From Gemmatimonadota bacterium (GTDB lineage: Bacteria; Gemmatimonadota; Gemmatimonadetes; Gemmatimonadales; Gemmatimonadaceae), in assembly GCA_028287205.1 (NCBI GenBank), contig JAQBQC010000100.1, positions 1-18,803 of the forward strand: a stretch of DNA of 18,803 bases. Reading direction: 5' to 3'. The notes below the pieces were generated by a model. That model saw only the letters and a program-made list of their open reading frames with translations, made no database searches and had not been told where the DNA came from. The position numbers were made by a program, and so were the translations under genes. How positions within the stretch are numbered: position 1 is the stretch's first letter; every line of letters begins with the position of its first letter. Positions 1 through 6,546 of this stretch are shown piece by piece.

Positions 1-140
1 TGATCGAAAGCGGTAGAGGGGGACGAGCGGAAGAACCCTTTAGACCTGCTCTCGGTCACATGCTCCATACACGCCCCGTTCTATGCGGAAGGGTGGACGA
101 GCGGCACGGCGGCTGGGAGGGAAAAGAACCGGCGTGCAGC

Positions 141-291
141 GGCTCGATGGTGCCGAGCCTCAACGTCGGGCAGGATAACTGCGGCTGTCGGTTAGGTCAA
201 CAGCCACAAAGTGTGCCGAAGATCACGCGTGCTGAAGTGATGCGCGCACGCGTCAATCGGGTCGTAATTCGCTCGACCGACGGCGAATTAC
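141..291. repeat. Cluster of four hairpin-forming inverted repeats
   Basis: Four perfect short inverted repeats follow one another: GGCTCG/CGAGCC (141-146 with 154-159), GGCTGT/ACAGCC (183-188 with 200-205), ACGCGTGC/GCACGCGT (225-232 with 246-253) and GTAATTCGC/GCGAATTAC (264-272 with 283-291). Loops are 7, 11, 13 and 10 bases. The 8- and 9-bp stems are longer than expected by chance in 300 bases. Together they look like a multi-stem RNA or stacked terminators. I cannot assign a known RNA family, and the strand is undetermined. Confidence 0.4.
264..291 (-). terminator. Possible hairpin terminator after the minus-strand cluster
   Basis: A perfect 9-bp stem GTAATTCGC/GCGAATTAC with a 10-base loop lies 5 bases past the stop codon (297-299) of the small membrane protein, the last gene of the minus-strand cluster. 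Position and stem strength suit transcription termination. There is no T-run after it on either strand, so it is not a canonical intrinsic terminator. It could also be an operator or a stem of a structured RNA. Confidence 0.35.
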
Positions 292-296
292 TGTGC

Positions 297-473
297 TCAC
301 GACGGCGGATCGCGCGGCTTCGTGCGCTGTGTTGCGGTCAAAATGCCCAGCCCGATCAGTATCAGCGCGCCCACGCCAATCCACTGTCCCTGAACGTGGA
401 GTAAGTAAGCGGCGACTGCGAGGCCGATGACGAAGATGATGTAGCCGATCAGATACGTCGCGAACGAGGACAT
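297..473 (-). CDS. Small two-helix membrane protein
   Basis: Encodes 58 residues if started at the ATG at 471-473. That start puts the protein directly at the first membrane segment (MSSFATYLIG...). A longer in-frame start at 509 adds 12 residues that look unstructured. Two hydrophobic stretches, about residues 6-24 and 31-46, are joined by a short HVQGQW linker and followed by a polar, basic tail ending in PRDPPS. Both ends are probably on the same side of the membrane. It lies 66 bases downstream of aroB on the same strand and may be the last gene of that transcript. No Shine-Dalgarno is strong, with only GGA before the ATG. I do not recognise the family and assign no function. Confidence 0.6.
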   Translation of the reverse strand: MSSFATYLIGYIIFVIGLAVAAYLLHVQGQWIGVGALILIGLGILTATQRTKPRDPPS

Positions 474-539
474 GTCGGTCCGGAGTTGGGGACGGTGAAT
501 GCAGCGCAAGGAAGATGCCTTCGATCAGCCCGCCCTATC

Positions 540-1643
540 TTATTGCGTATCCGTGTTTTGCGTGAGCACTTCGAGAACCGTTTCGTCGGGCGCGCGCACG
601 CCCGCGACTGCGCGCCCGATCTCGGCGATCAGCGCGTATTCGACTACGCCTTCGCGCGCCTTCTTGTCGCCGCGGGTGGCGGCAAGAATTCGCTTTGCAT
701 CGAGGTGCTTCGGGATCGCGCTGGGAAGTCCTGCGCGCCGAACCGTATCGCGCACACGCGGGACGGTACCGCGCGCCGTCACGCCGAGCTGCTCGCCGAG
801 CTCTGTCTCGAGGACCATGCCGATGGCGATCGCCTCGCCGTGCAGCAAGCGATAGCCGCTCTCGGACTCGATCGCGTGCCCGAGCGTGTGGCCGAAGTTG
901 AGATTGCGGCGAATGCCACCTTCGCGCTCATCCTGCAGCACGATGCTCGCCTTGATCTCGACGCTGCGCAGGATGAGCGCGCGCATCGAGTCATCGTCGG
1001 GTTTCGACAGCAGCGACGGCAGCGCCTCCTCGATTCTTCCATAGTACGCGGCGTCCGCGATCGCCCCATGCTTGATCGCCTCGGCGAGTCCCGCGCGCAG
1101 ATGCATCGCGGGAAGTGTCGAGAGCACCGAGGGATCCGCAATCACGGCGCGTGGCCGGTGGAACGCGCCGACCAGATTTTTTCCGGCCGAGGTATCGACG
1201 CCCGTCTTTCCACCGATCGACGCATCGATCATGGCGAGAAGTGTCGTCGGGAGCTGGACGAATGGGATGCCGCGCATGTAGGTGGCCGCGACGAATCCCG
1301 CGAGATCGCCAACCACGCCGCCGCCCAGCGCGAGGATGGTGGTGTCGCGGCCGAAGCCGGCGGCGAGGAGCGCGTCGGTGAGATGCGCCCACTGCTCGCG
1401 CGTCTTCTGCGACTCGCCGGCGGGAATTGCGAAGAGCTCCGTCTGCGCAGCGCCGAGTGCATCGCGCACGCGCGCGCCGTACAGCGGAGCGACATTTTCA
1501 TCGGAGATGATCGCATAGCGATGCGCCGGCGCCGCGGTGCGAATGATCTCGGCGGCACGGTCCAGCAGCCCCGTGCCTACGTGTACGTCGTACGAGCCCA
1601 CGGGGACCGCGACTATGCTCTGCGCGGCCGTGGCGCTCACCAC
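540..1643 (-). CDS. aroB: 3-dehydroquinate synthase
   Basis: Second step of the shikimate pathway: NAD+- and metal-dependent conversion of DAHP to 3-dehydroquinate in the cytoplasm. At 367 residues it has the usual length. Family hallmarks are in order: GGGVVGDLAGF (107-117, nucleotide binding), PTTLLAMIDASIGGKTGVD (132-150), KNLVGAFHRP (155-164), LRAGLAEAIKHG, NFGHTLGHAIE and LHGEAIAIGM. The likely metal ligands are E188, H252 and H268. The start is GTG at 1641-1643 or the adjacent GTG at 1638-1640. A GAGG at 1648-1651 is 4 bases from the first and 7 from the second, so the second may be the real start. The gene overlaps the end of the upstream cobalamin adenosyltransferase by 7 bases, which implies translational coupling. 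No other shikimate genes are in the window. Confidence 0.97.
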   Translation of the reverse strand: MVSATAAQSIVAVPVGSYDVHVGTGLLDRAAEIIRTAAPAHRYAIISDENVAPLYGARVRDALGAAQTELFAIPAGESQKTREQWAHLTDALLAAGFGRDTTILALGGGVVGDLAGFVAATYMRGIPFVQLPTTLLAMIDASIGGKTGVDTSAGKNLVGAFHRPRAVIADPSVLSTLPAMHLRAGLAEAIKHGAIADAAYYGRIEEALPSLLSKPDDDSMRALILRSVEIKASIVLQDEREGGIRRNLNFGHTLGHAIESESGYRLLHGEAIAIGMVLETELGEQLGVTARGTVPRVRDTVRRAGLPSAIPKHLDAKRILAATRGDKKAREGVVEYALIAEIGRAVAGVRAPDETVLEVLTQNTDTQ

Positions 1644-2182
1644 GTCACCTCGGCCGCGCCCGCGCGGCGCGTTGCCACGCGCGCGAGCACGAAGAGGAGA
1701 TCGGAGAGGCGATTGAGATAGATGAGGACGATGGGCGGCAGCGGATCGGAGCGCGACATCGCGATCACGTCGCGCTCGGCGCGCCGGCAGATCGTACGCG
1801 CGAGATGGAGCGTCGCGGCCTTCATGGTGCCACCGGGCAGGATGAATGCGCGCAGCGGCTCGAGCTCCGTCTCTCCGTCGTCGATCGCGCGCTCGAGATC
1901 CTCGATGCGCGCGTCGCCGATGCGCGCCTTCTCGAGATGCTCGCGCACCTTGTCGGGATCGGGGGTGGCGAGGAGCGCGCCCAGGCTGAAGAGATCGCGC
2001 TGGACGCCGACGAGCACCTCGTCGATGCGCGGCATTGGCTCGACCGCGCGCGCCATGCCGAGCGATGCGTTCAGCTCGTCGACGGAGCCGTAGGCTTGAA
2101 CGCGCGGATGATCCTTCGAGACGCGGCCGCCGCCGAAGAGTCCCGTGTCGCCTGCGTCACCCGTCTTCGTGTAGATCTTCAT
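1637..2182 (-). CDS. Cob(I)alamin adenosyltransferase, PduO type
   Basis: Transfers the adenosyl group of ATP to cob(I)alamin to make adenosylcobalamin, in the cytoplasm. At 181 residues it fits the single-domain PduO/MMAB family. Motifs seen are the N-terminal ATP-binding TKTGDAGDTGL (5-15), YGSVDELNA (31-39), CRRAER (132-137) and YLNRLSDLLF (155-164), all diagnostic for the family. It starts at the ATG at 2180-2182, 28 bases after the kinase gene, and its end overlaps aroB by 7 bases. The leader contains a small AT-rich inverted repeat (2183-2200), so initiation could be structure-dependent. The neighbours give no hint of which B12 enzyme is served, and it may act in general cofactor supply. 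Family assignment is firm; the exact isotype (pduO or cobO-like naming) is not. Confidence 0.95.
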   Translation of the reverse strand: MKIYTKTGDAGDTGLFGGGRVSKDHPRVQAYGSVDELNASLGMARAVEPMPRIDEVLVGVQRDLFSLGALLATPDPDKVREHLEKARIGDARIEDLERAIDDGETELEPLRAFILPGGTMKAATLHLARTICRRAERDVIAMSRSDPLPPIVLIYLNRLSDLLFVLARVATRRAGAAEVTW

Positions 2183-2200
2183 GGGATAAGAATATATCCC
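2183..2200 (-). promoter_or_regulatory. Short inverted repeat at the adenosyltransferase start
   Basis: GGGATA and TATCCC, separated by 6 A/T-rich bases, abut the start codon of the cobalamin adenosyltransferase gene. Read on the minus strand, the purine-rich GGGGGA that could serve as ribosome binding site lies within and beside the stem, about 14 bases from the ATG. A hairpin here could affect translation or mark a weak promoter (TATATT is contained in it). It does not resemble a cobalamin riboswitch, which would be far longer. Confidence 0.25.
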
Positions 2201-2210
2201 CCGTCGACGA

Positions 2211-3281
2211 TCACGCCCGCTTGAACATCCGGGACCACCAGTTGTGGCGCTTGCCGTCCGCGCGCCGAAGACCGCGCTTGAAGTTCGAGAACTTCGTGAG
2301 CTCTTCGCTCGCCGTGGGCGGTTGGTAGCTGTCGGTCAGGATCGTCGCCAGGTGCTCCTGGAGTCGGTCCGGCGTCGCGACCACGGCCTGCGACTCGCAC
2401 CACTTGTCGAGCGCGCGGCCCATCGCTGCCGCGGTGGGGCGCTTGTTCGGATCGCGGTCGAGCGACGCGGTGAGGATCTCCTCGATCGGGCGCGGGATGT
2501 CGGGGACGAGCTCGCGCACACTGGGAAGCGGACGCCAGGTCACCTCGTCGATCAGCAGCTCCGTGGCGTCTTCATAGAAGAGCGGCTCGAGCGCGAGCAG
2601 CTCGTAGAGCGTGACGCCCACCGCGAACACGTCGCTGCGACCGCTCACCTCGAGCGCGAGCAGCTGCTCGGGGCTCATGTAGTGCTTCTTTCCCATCAGC
2701 ATCTGCGGCGACTTCTGCATCGGATCGATCGATGTGTTCGCCTTCGCGATACCGAAGTCCGTGAGCTTCACGTGGCCATCCCACGTCGCCATGATGTTGT
2801 TCGGCGAGACGTCGCGGTGGACGATGTCGAGGCGATCCCCGTCCGAGCTCACGAAGTTGTGTGCGAAGTCGAGCGCCCGGCACACGCGGCTCGCGATGTA
2901 CGCGGAGATCGCGAGGGGCACCGGCGTCTCGAGCACGCGGTGCCGCTCGATGATGGCGCGCACCGTCGGGCCCTTGATGTACTCCATCGCCATGTAGTAT
3001 TGCCCGTCGACCTCGCCCAGCTGGTAGATCTGCACGATGTTTCCGTGCACGAGGTTGGCGGAGAGCTTTGCCTCATCGATGAAGAGCTGGAGCCAGGTCT
3101 TTTCCTTCGCGTAGTGCGGATGGATGACCTTGAGCGCGACGCGCTTCGCGAAGCCTGCCGGGCCGAGATGTTCGGCTTCGTACACCGTGGCCATACCGCC
3201 CTGCGCGATCTTCCGCACGAGTCGGAATGCGCCCGCGTATTCCAGAATGTGGTCTTCGGTGTGCATACTTGCTGTGCTCAT
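2211..3281 (-). CDS. Cytoplasmic eukaryotic-type Ser/Thr protein kinase
   Basis: A 356-residue protein kinase of the PknB-like superfamily. Seen in order: glycine-rich loop IAQGGMATVYEA (25-36), ATP-anchoring Lys in ALKVI (K51), alpha-C Glu E70, catalytic HRDVSPNN (155-162; D157, N162), DFG (175-177), and YMSPEQL (201-207) in the APE position. The usual HRDxKPxN Lys is replaced by Ser (S159), a variant known from myxobacterial and related kinases and normally still active. The C-terminal tail after about 300 is basic and Trp-containing (WWSRMFKRA). There is no transmembrane helix and no PASTA or other sensor domain, so input probably comes from a partner or substrate. An AGAGG about 9 bases upstream supports the ATG at 3279-3281. 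It is first in a cluster with the B12 adenosyltransferase and aroB, and divergent from the ferredoxin reductase gene 48 bases away. Targets are unknown. Confidence 0.95.
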   Translation of the reverse strand: MSTASMHTEDHILEYAGAFRLVRKIAQGGMATVYEAEHLGPAGFAKRVALKVIHPHYAKEKTWLQLFIDEAKLSANLVHGNIVQIYQLGEVDGQYYMAMEYIKGPTVRAIIERHRVLETPVPLAISAYIASRVCRALDFAHNFVSSDGDRLDIVHRDVSPNNIMATWDGHVKLTDFGIAKANTSIDPMQKSPQMLMGKKHYMSPEQLLALEVSGRSDVFAVGVTLYELLALEPLFYEDATELLIDEVTWRPLPSVRELVPDIPRPIEEILTASLDRDPNKRPTAAAMGRALDKWCESQAVVATPDRLQEHLATILTDSYQPPTASEELTKFSNFKRGLRRADGKRHNWWSRMFKRA

Positions 3282-3329
3282 CGTTCTCTGCCTCTGCAGG
3301 GCCGGTCGTTCTCACCTCTGACGCACTTC
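3282..3329. promoter_or_regulatory. Divergent intergenic region, kinase and ferredoxin reductase
   Basis: Only 48 bases separate two divergent start codons. Promoters for both directions must lie here or reach into the opposite coding sequence. The only clear element is AGAGG on the minus strand (within 3290-3295), a ribosome binding site for the kinase. I see no convincing -35/-10 pair and no Shine-Dalgarno before the reductase, which may be leaderless or weakly initiated. Confidence 0.35.
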
Positions 3330-4346
3330 ATGACGCTGGACACACGCGACATCACGATCATCGGCGCAGGCCCTACTGGTCTGTTCGCCGCTTTTTACGC
3401 GGGCATGCGCGGCGTGTCCGCACGCATCGTGGACGCGCTTCCAGAGCTCGGCGGGCAGCTGACGGCACTCTACCCGGAGAAATACATTTTCGATGTAGCG
3501 GGGCTGCCGAAGATTCTGGCCAAGGATCTGGTGACCGACCTCGTCACGCAGATGCGCCAGTTCCAGCCCGACGAGCAGCTGGGGCAGCGCATCGTGGCTC
3601 TGGAAGAGGACGGCGGGGTGCTGACTCTGGTCACCGAAACCGACCGCTTTGCTTCCCGCGCGGTGATCGTGGCGGCGGGGATCGGCGCCTTTTCCCCGCG
3701 CCGACTGCCGAATCCGAGTGCCGAGGCATGGTACGGGAAGGGGATTCACGATCGGGTGACGGACCCGAAGGAGTTCAGCGGGCAGAAGGTGCTGATCGTG
3801 GGTGGCGGCGACTCGGCCTTCGATTGGACGCATCAACTCATGGATCACGCGGAATCGGTTACGCTGATCCACCGGAGCGACCGCTTTCGGGCGCATGGAT
3901 CAACGGTTGCGGCCGTGAGCGAGGCCGCAAAGGAAGGGCGGGCCAGGGTACTGACCTTCCACGAGATCGCGGACGTTCACGGCGCGGACGGACGCGTGAC
4001 CGGTGCTACGTTGAAGGATGTGAAGGCGAAGACGACTCAGGACGTGGACGTCGACGTGATCCTGCCCATGCTCGGCTTCGTGAGCGACATTGGGCCGCTC
4101 GCGGAATGGGGGCTCACGATCGAAAAGAACGAGATCGTGGTGTCGAGCACGATGGAGACCGGGCGCCCGGGGATCTACGCGGCGGGCGACATCACGACGT
4201 ATCCGGGCAAGCTCAAGCTGATCGCGACGGGGTTTGGCGAGGCGGCGACGGCGGTGAACCAGGCGGTGCACTGGATCTACCCGGAAAAGAAGGTGAACCC
4301 CGGCCATTCGTCGAACATGGCGATATTTGGACAGAAGGATGATTGA
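3330..4346 (+). CDS. Ferredoxin--NADP+ reductase, thioredoxin-reductase-like type
   Basis: A 338-residue FAD enzyme that moves electrons between NADPH and ferredoxin or flavodoxin in the cytoplasm. It has FAD-binding GAGPTGLFAAFYAG (12-25), then GGQL and YPEK (41-51), the NADPH-binding GGGDSAFDW (158-166), and the C-terminal FAD motif AAGDITTYPGKLKLIATGFGEA (from about 284). It ends with the NPGHSSNM region typical of the YumC/FNR2 group. The redox CxxC of true thioredoxin reductases is absent, which separates it from TrxB. The open frame extends far upstream, but homology starts only at the ATG at 3330 (MTLDTRDITIIGAG). The upstream part is antisense to the kinase and is not used. A zinc-ribbon gene starts 33 bases downstream. 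Confidence 0.94.
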   Translation: MTLDTRDITIIGAGPTGLFAAFYAGMRGVSARIVDALPELGGQLTALYPEKYIFDVAGLPKILAKDLVTDLVTQMRQFQPDEQLGQRIVALEEDGGVLTLVTETDRFASRAVIVAAGIGAFSPRRLPNPSAEAWYGKGIHDRVTDPKEFSGQKVLIVGGGDSAFDWTHQLMDHAESVTLIHRSDRFRAHGSTVAAVSEAAKEGRARVLTFHEIADVHGADGRVTGATLKDVKAKTTQDVDVDVILPMLGFVSDIGPLAEWGLTIEKNEIVVSSTMETGRPGIYAAGDITTYPGKLKLIATGFGEAATAVNQAVHWIYPEKKVNPGHSSNMAIFGQKDD

Positions 4347-4379
4347 GCCCGATATGCGGAACATCGGCAGGAGCTGGAG

Positions 4380-4688
4380 ATGAGCGACGAAACGGAGAGG
4401 TGCCCCGCGTGCGGGAGCGAAAGCGTCACCAAAGGACGCATCCTTGGCGGCATCTCGTCGATCTATTTTCGGCCGTCGGGGCTGCGCTTCTGGACGCTCA
4501 GCGCCGCGGTGCCAATGATCGGCGCGAACAAGACGTCGGATGAGTTTTTCCCGCCGGGCGCACGCGCGTGCGTGTCGTGCGGATTGCTGTGGAGCCGGGT
4601 GAATCCGGTGCTCCTCTCGCGAGTGCTGCGCGAGGGTGGAACGGAGGAGACGCGGAAGCGGTTCGGCGACGGGGGGGACGAAGGGTAG
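4380..4688 (+). CDS. Small zinc-ribbon protein of unknown function
   Basis: A 102-residue protein with a split zinc ribbon: CPACGS near the N-terminus (C8, C11) and CVSCG (C64, C67), which together would bind one zinc. Between them is a hydrophobic, aromatic stretch (ISSIYFRPSGLRFWTLSAAV, about 25-44) that may be partly buried. The C-terminal 20 residues are charged and Gly-rich. GGAG lies a few bases before the ATG at 4380, a clear ribosome binding site. The gene sits between two flavoprotein genes, 33 bases after one and 48 before the other, and is probably co-transcribed. I do not recognise a specific family. Nucleic-acid binding or a structural role are both possible. Confidence 0.75.
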   Translation: MSDETERCPACGSESVTKGRILGGISSIYFRPSGLRFWTLSAAVPMIGANKTSDEFFPPGARACVSCGLLWSRVNPVLLSRVLREGGTEETRKRFGDGGDEG

Positions 4689-4736
4689 ACACCGCTTCGA
4701 TCGAGGGGCGGCGGGCACCGAGCGCACGAGGCACGA

Positions 4737-5870
4737 ATGACTGACGCGAGCGGTATGCGCGAGACAGAGCGAATCGAGACCGTGGTCATCGGCGGTGGGC
4801 AGGCGGGGCTGTCCACCGGATATCATCTCGCGCAGCTCGGGCGCTCCTTCCTCATACTCGAGGGCAACGCGCGCATCGGTGACACGTGGCGAAAGCGCTG
4901 GGATTCGCTGCGGCTCTTCTCCCCGGCGCGGTTCGACGGCCTGGCGGGCCTGCCGTTCCCTGCGCCACGCCACTCGAATCCGACGAAGGATGAGATGGGC
5001 GACTATCTCGAAGGCTACGCGACGCACTTCGAGCTGCCGGTGCGCACCGGCACTCGCGTCGAGAGAGTGTGGCGTGAGGGCTCGAGCTATCGGATCTCCG
5101 CAGGCGATGTGCAGCTCGCGGCGCAGAACGTGGTGGTCGCCATGGCCGGCTTTCAGGTGCCGCGCGTTCCCGCGCTCTCGTCGTCACTCGATGCCGGCAT
5201 TGTGCAGCTGCACTCGACGGAGTACCGGAACACGGGCCAGCTTCGCGAGGGCGCGGTGCTCATAGTCGGAGCCGGCAATTCAGGGGCGGAGATCGGTCGA
5301 GAAACGGTGCGGGCGGGATTTCCGACATTCGTGTCCGGGCGCGCCACCGGCCAGGTGCCATTCGACATTCAGAGCGTGATTGGTCGAAACATTCTCCTGC
5401 CGCTCATGTTCCGGATCATTTTCCATCGCGTGCTCACGCTCGATACGCCGGTGGGACGCAGGGCGCGACCGAAGATGCTCGCGGAAGCCACCCCGCTGAT
5501 ACGCACGAAGGAGCGCGATCTCGCCGCACTTGGCGTCACTCGGGTGCCGCGCGTGGTGGATACGCGCGACGGGAAGCCGTTGCTCGACGATGGTCGCACA
5601 CTCGATGTCCAGAACGTCATCTGGTGCACGGGATTTCATCCGGGGCTCGAGTGGCTCGATCTTCCCATCCTGGGCGCGGCCGGGGAGCCGCAGCAGGAGC
5701 GTGGCATGGTCAGCACCTACCCCGGCCTGTTTTTCGTCGGGCAGCATTTCCAGTATTCGATGTCGTCCGCGATGATCCACGGCGTGGGTCGCGATGCGCA
5801 GCGTGCGGCGACTGCGATCGCGCAACGTGCATCCGGAGAGTCGACACGCGCGCCCCTGCCCGTGGCCTGA
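4737..5870 (+). CDS. CzcO-like FAD/NAD(P)-dependent oxidoreductase (flavin monooxygenase-like)
   Basis: A 377-residue two-dinucleotide-fold flavoprotein. It has the FAD motif VIGGGQAGLSTGYHLAQLG (17-35), the GDTWRKRWDSLRLFSP region (48-63) typical of the CzcO/TrkA-like and flavin monooxygenase group, a second Rossmann motif VGAGNSGAEIG (177-187) for NAD(P)H, and a C-terminal GLFFVGQHFQYS segment (330-341). It lacks the Baeyer-Villiger fingerprint FxGxxxHxxxWP, so it is not a classical BVMO. The substrate cannot be told from sequence. Proteins called CzcO are often linked to metal efflux by annotation only. GAGG five bases before the ATG at 4737 sets the start. It probably shares a transcript with the zinc-ribbon and reductase genes upstream. 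A hairpin follows at 5896-5910. Confidence 0.88.
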   Translation: MTDASGMRETERIETVVIGGGQAGLSTGYHLAQLGRSFLILEGNARIGDTWRKRWDSLRLFSPARFDGLAGLPFPAPRHSNPTKDEMGDYLEGYATHFELPVRTGTRVERVWREGSSYRISAGDVQLAAQNVVVAMAGFQVPRVPALSSSLDAGIVQLHSTEYRNTGQLREGAVLIVGAGNSGAEIGRETVRAGFPTFVSGRATGQVPFDIQSVIGRNILLPLMFRIIFHRVLTLDTPVGRRARPKMLAEATPLIRTKERDLAALGVTRVPRVVDTRDGKPLLDDGRTLDVQNVIWCTGFHPGLEWLDLPILGAAGEPQQERGMVSTYPGLFFVGQHFQYSMSSAMIHGVGRDAQRAATAIAQRASGESTRAPLPVA

Positions 5871-5895
5871 GAGGCAGCTCGCATACGCAGAGATT

Positions 5896-5922
5896 CGCCG
5901 GAACCCGGCGCACGCGTTGCGT
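5896..5922 (+). terminator. Tandem GC hairpins, possible terminator
   Basis: CGCCGG-AAC-CCGGCG (5896-5910) is a tight perfect 6-bp hairpin. It is followed at once by a weaker ACGC-GTT-GCGT (5912-5922) and then TCTTA. It lies 25 bases past the flavoprotein stop and 11 bases before the SDR start. It may reduce read-through between the two genes. There is no proper T-run, so intrinsic termination is uncertain. Confidence 0.3.
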
Positions 5923-5933
5923 CTTAGTCAGCC

Positions 5934-6536
5934 ATGCGCATACTCATTGTGGGTTCCACCGGCACCATCGGGCGACCAATCGTCGCCGCCTTGCAGGATC
6001 GTCACGAGCTCGTGCTCGCCAGCCGGCAGAAGGCGCACGAACAGGTCGACATCTCCGATCCCGCTTCCATCCGCGCGCTGTACAAGCGCATCGGCAGGCT
6101 CGACGCAGTCGTCAGCGCTTCTGGCGAGGCGAGATTCGCGCCGCTCCCCACGCTCACGGATGATGACTTCGCCCTCAGCATTCGAAGCAAGCTGTTGGGA
6201 CAGGTCAATCTCGTGCGCTATGGATTCGATTCGGTGAACGACGGCGGATCGTTCACGATCACGAGTGGCACGCTCGCGCGAGAGCCGATGGTGGGCGGCG
6301 CGGCGGCGAGCCTCGTGAACGGCGCTCTGGACTCGTTCACGCGCGCGGCCGCGCTGGAGGCGCCGCGAAAGATTCGCGTGAACGTCGTCGCTCCGCCGTG
6401 GGTCACCGAGACATTGATCGCCTACAAGATGGATCTCGCGGGGGGCCTGCCCGCGGCCGACGTCGCGCGCGCGTACGTCGAGAGCATCGAAGGCACGCAA
6501 TCGGGTGCGGTGATCTCACCGCGGGCGCAGAGCTGA
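5934..6536 (+). CDS. Short-chain dehydrogenase-fold protein lacking catalytic Tyr/Lys
   Basis: A 200-residue protein with a Rossmann fold of the SDR superfamily. The nucleotide-binding motif is GSTGTIG (7-13), an acidic turn VDISDP follows, then DAVVSASG (57-64) in place of NNAG. The strand with ITSG keeps the active-site Ser (S111). Aligned on the following helix (GALDSFTRAAALE), the catalytic YxxxK pair is missing: A125 and N129 occupy those places. This matches the Lin1944-like SDR subgroup, which is known to lack the active-site residues and has no assigned function. C-terminal NVVAPPWVTET (150-160) is SDR-typical. It may bind a dinucleotide without classical SDR chemistry. The DinB-like gene begins 10 bases downstream, so the two are probably co-expressed. 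Confidence 0.85.
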   Translation: MRILIVGSTGTIGRPIVAALQDRHELVLASRQKAHEQVDISDPASIRALYKRIGRLDAVVSASGEARFAPLPTLTDDDFALSIRSKLLGQVNLVRYGFDSVNDGGSFTITSGTLAREPMVGGAAASLVNGALDSFTRAAALEAPRKIRVNVVAPPWVTETLIAYKMDLAGGLPAADVARAYVESIEGTQSGAVISPRAQS

Positions 6537-6546
6537 TCAAACCCGC

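Larger units (their letters stand above)
1..296. other. Gene-free region with several inverted repeats
   Basis: I see no convincing protein or known RNA gene here. One plus-strand frame is open from about position 3 to 404, but its translation is rich in Arg and Cys, resembles no family I know, and runs antisense to the small membrane protein gene. What can be seen is structure: a 10-bp direct repeat GGACGAGCGG at 21-30 and 95-104, and four inverted repeats packed into 141-291. I found no tRNA fold, no RNase P, tmRNA or SRP signature, and no ribosomal RNA end. It could be an uncharacterised structured RNA or the 3' untranslated region and terminator zone of a gene to the left. Confidence 0.5.

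Noticed and set aside
33..63. Partial resemblance to a TPP riboswitch core (ACCCTTTAGACCTG)
   Set aside because: The other conserved parts, CUGAGA upstream and the GCGxAGGGA end, are absent, and no thiamine gene follows.
91..160. tRNA-Ser-like start (GGTGGACGAGCGG) and a TCGA loop
   Set aside because: No acceptor stem, anticodon arm or proper 5-bp T stem can be formed.
60..404. 114-residue plus-strand open frame
   Set aside because: Composition is unlike a folded protein, no motif is recognisable, and its 3' third is antisense to a more plausible membrane-protein gene.
486..1721. 411-residue open frame opposite aroB
   Set aside because: It is antisense to a clearly identified aroB gene; long antisense frames are expected at this GC content.
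2244..3329. Upstream half of a 700-residue frame that ends with the ferredoxin reductase
   Set aside because: This part is antisense to the Ser/Thr kinase, and reductase homology begins only at 3330.
3900..5027. 375-residue minus-strand frame across three plus-strand genes
   Set aside because: It crosses the reductase, zinc-ribbon and flavoprotein genes and shows no recognisable motif.
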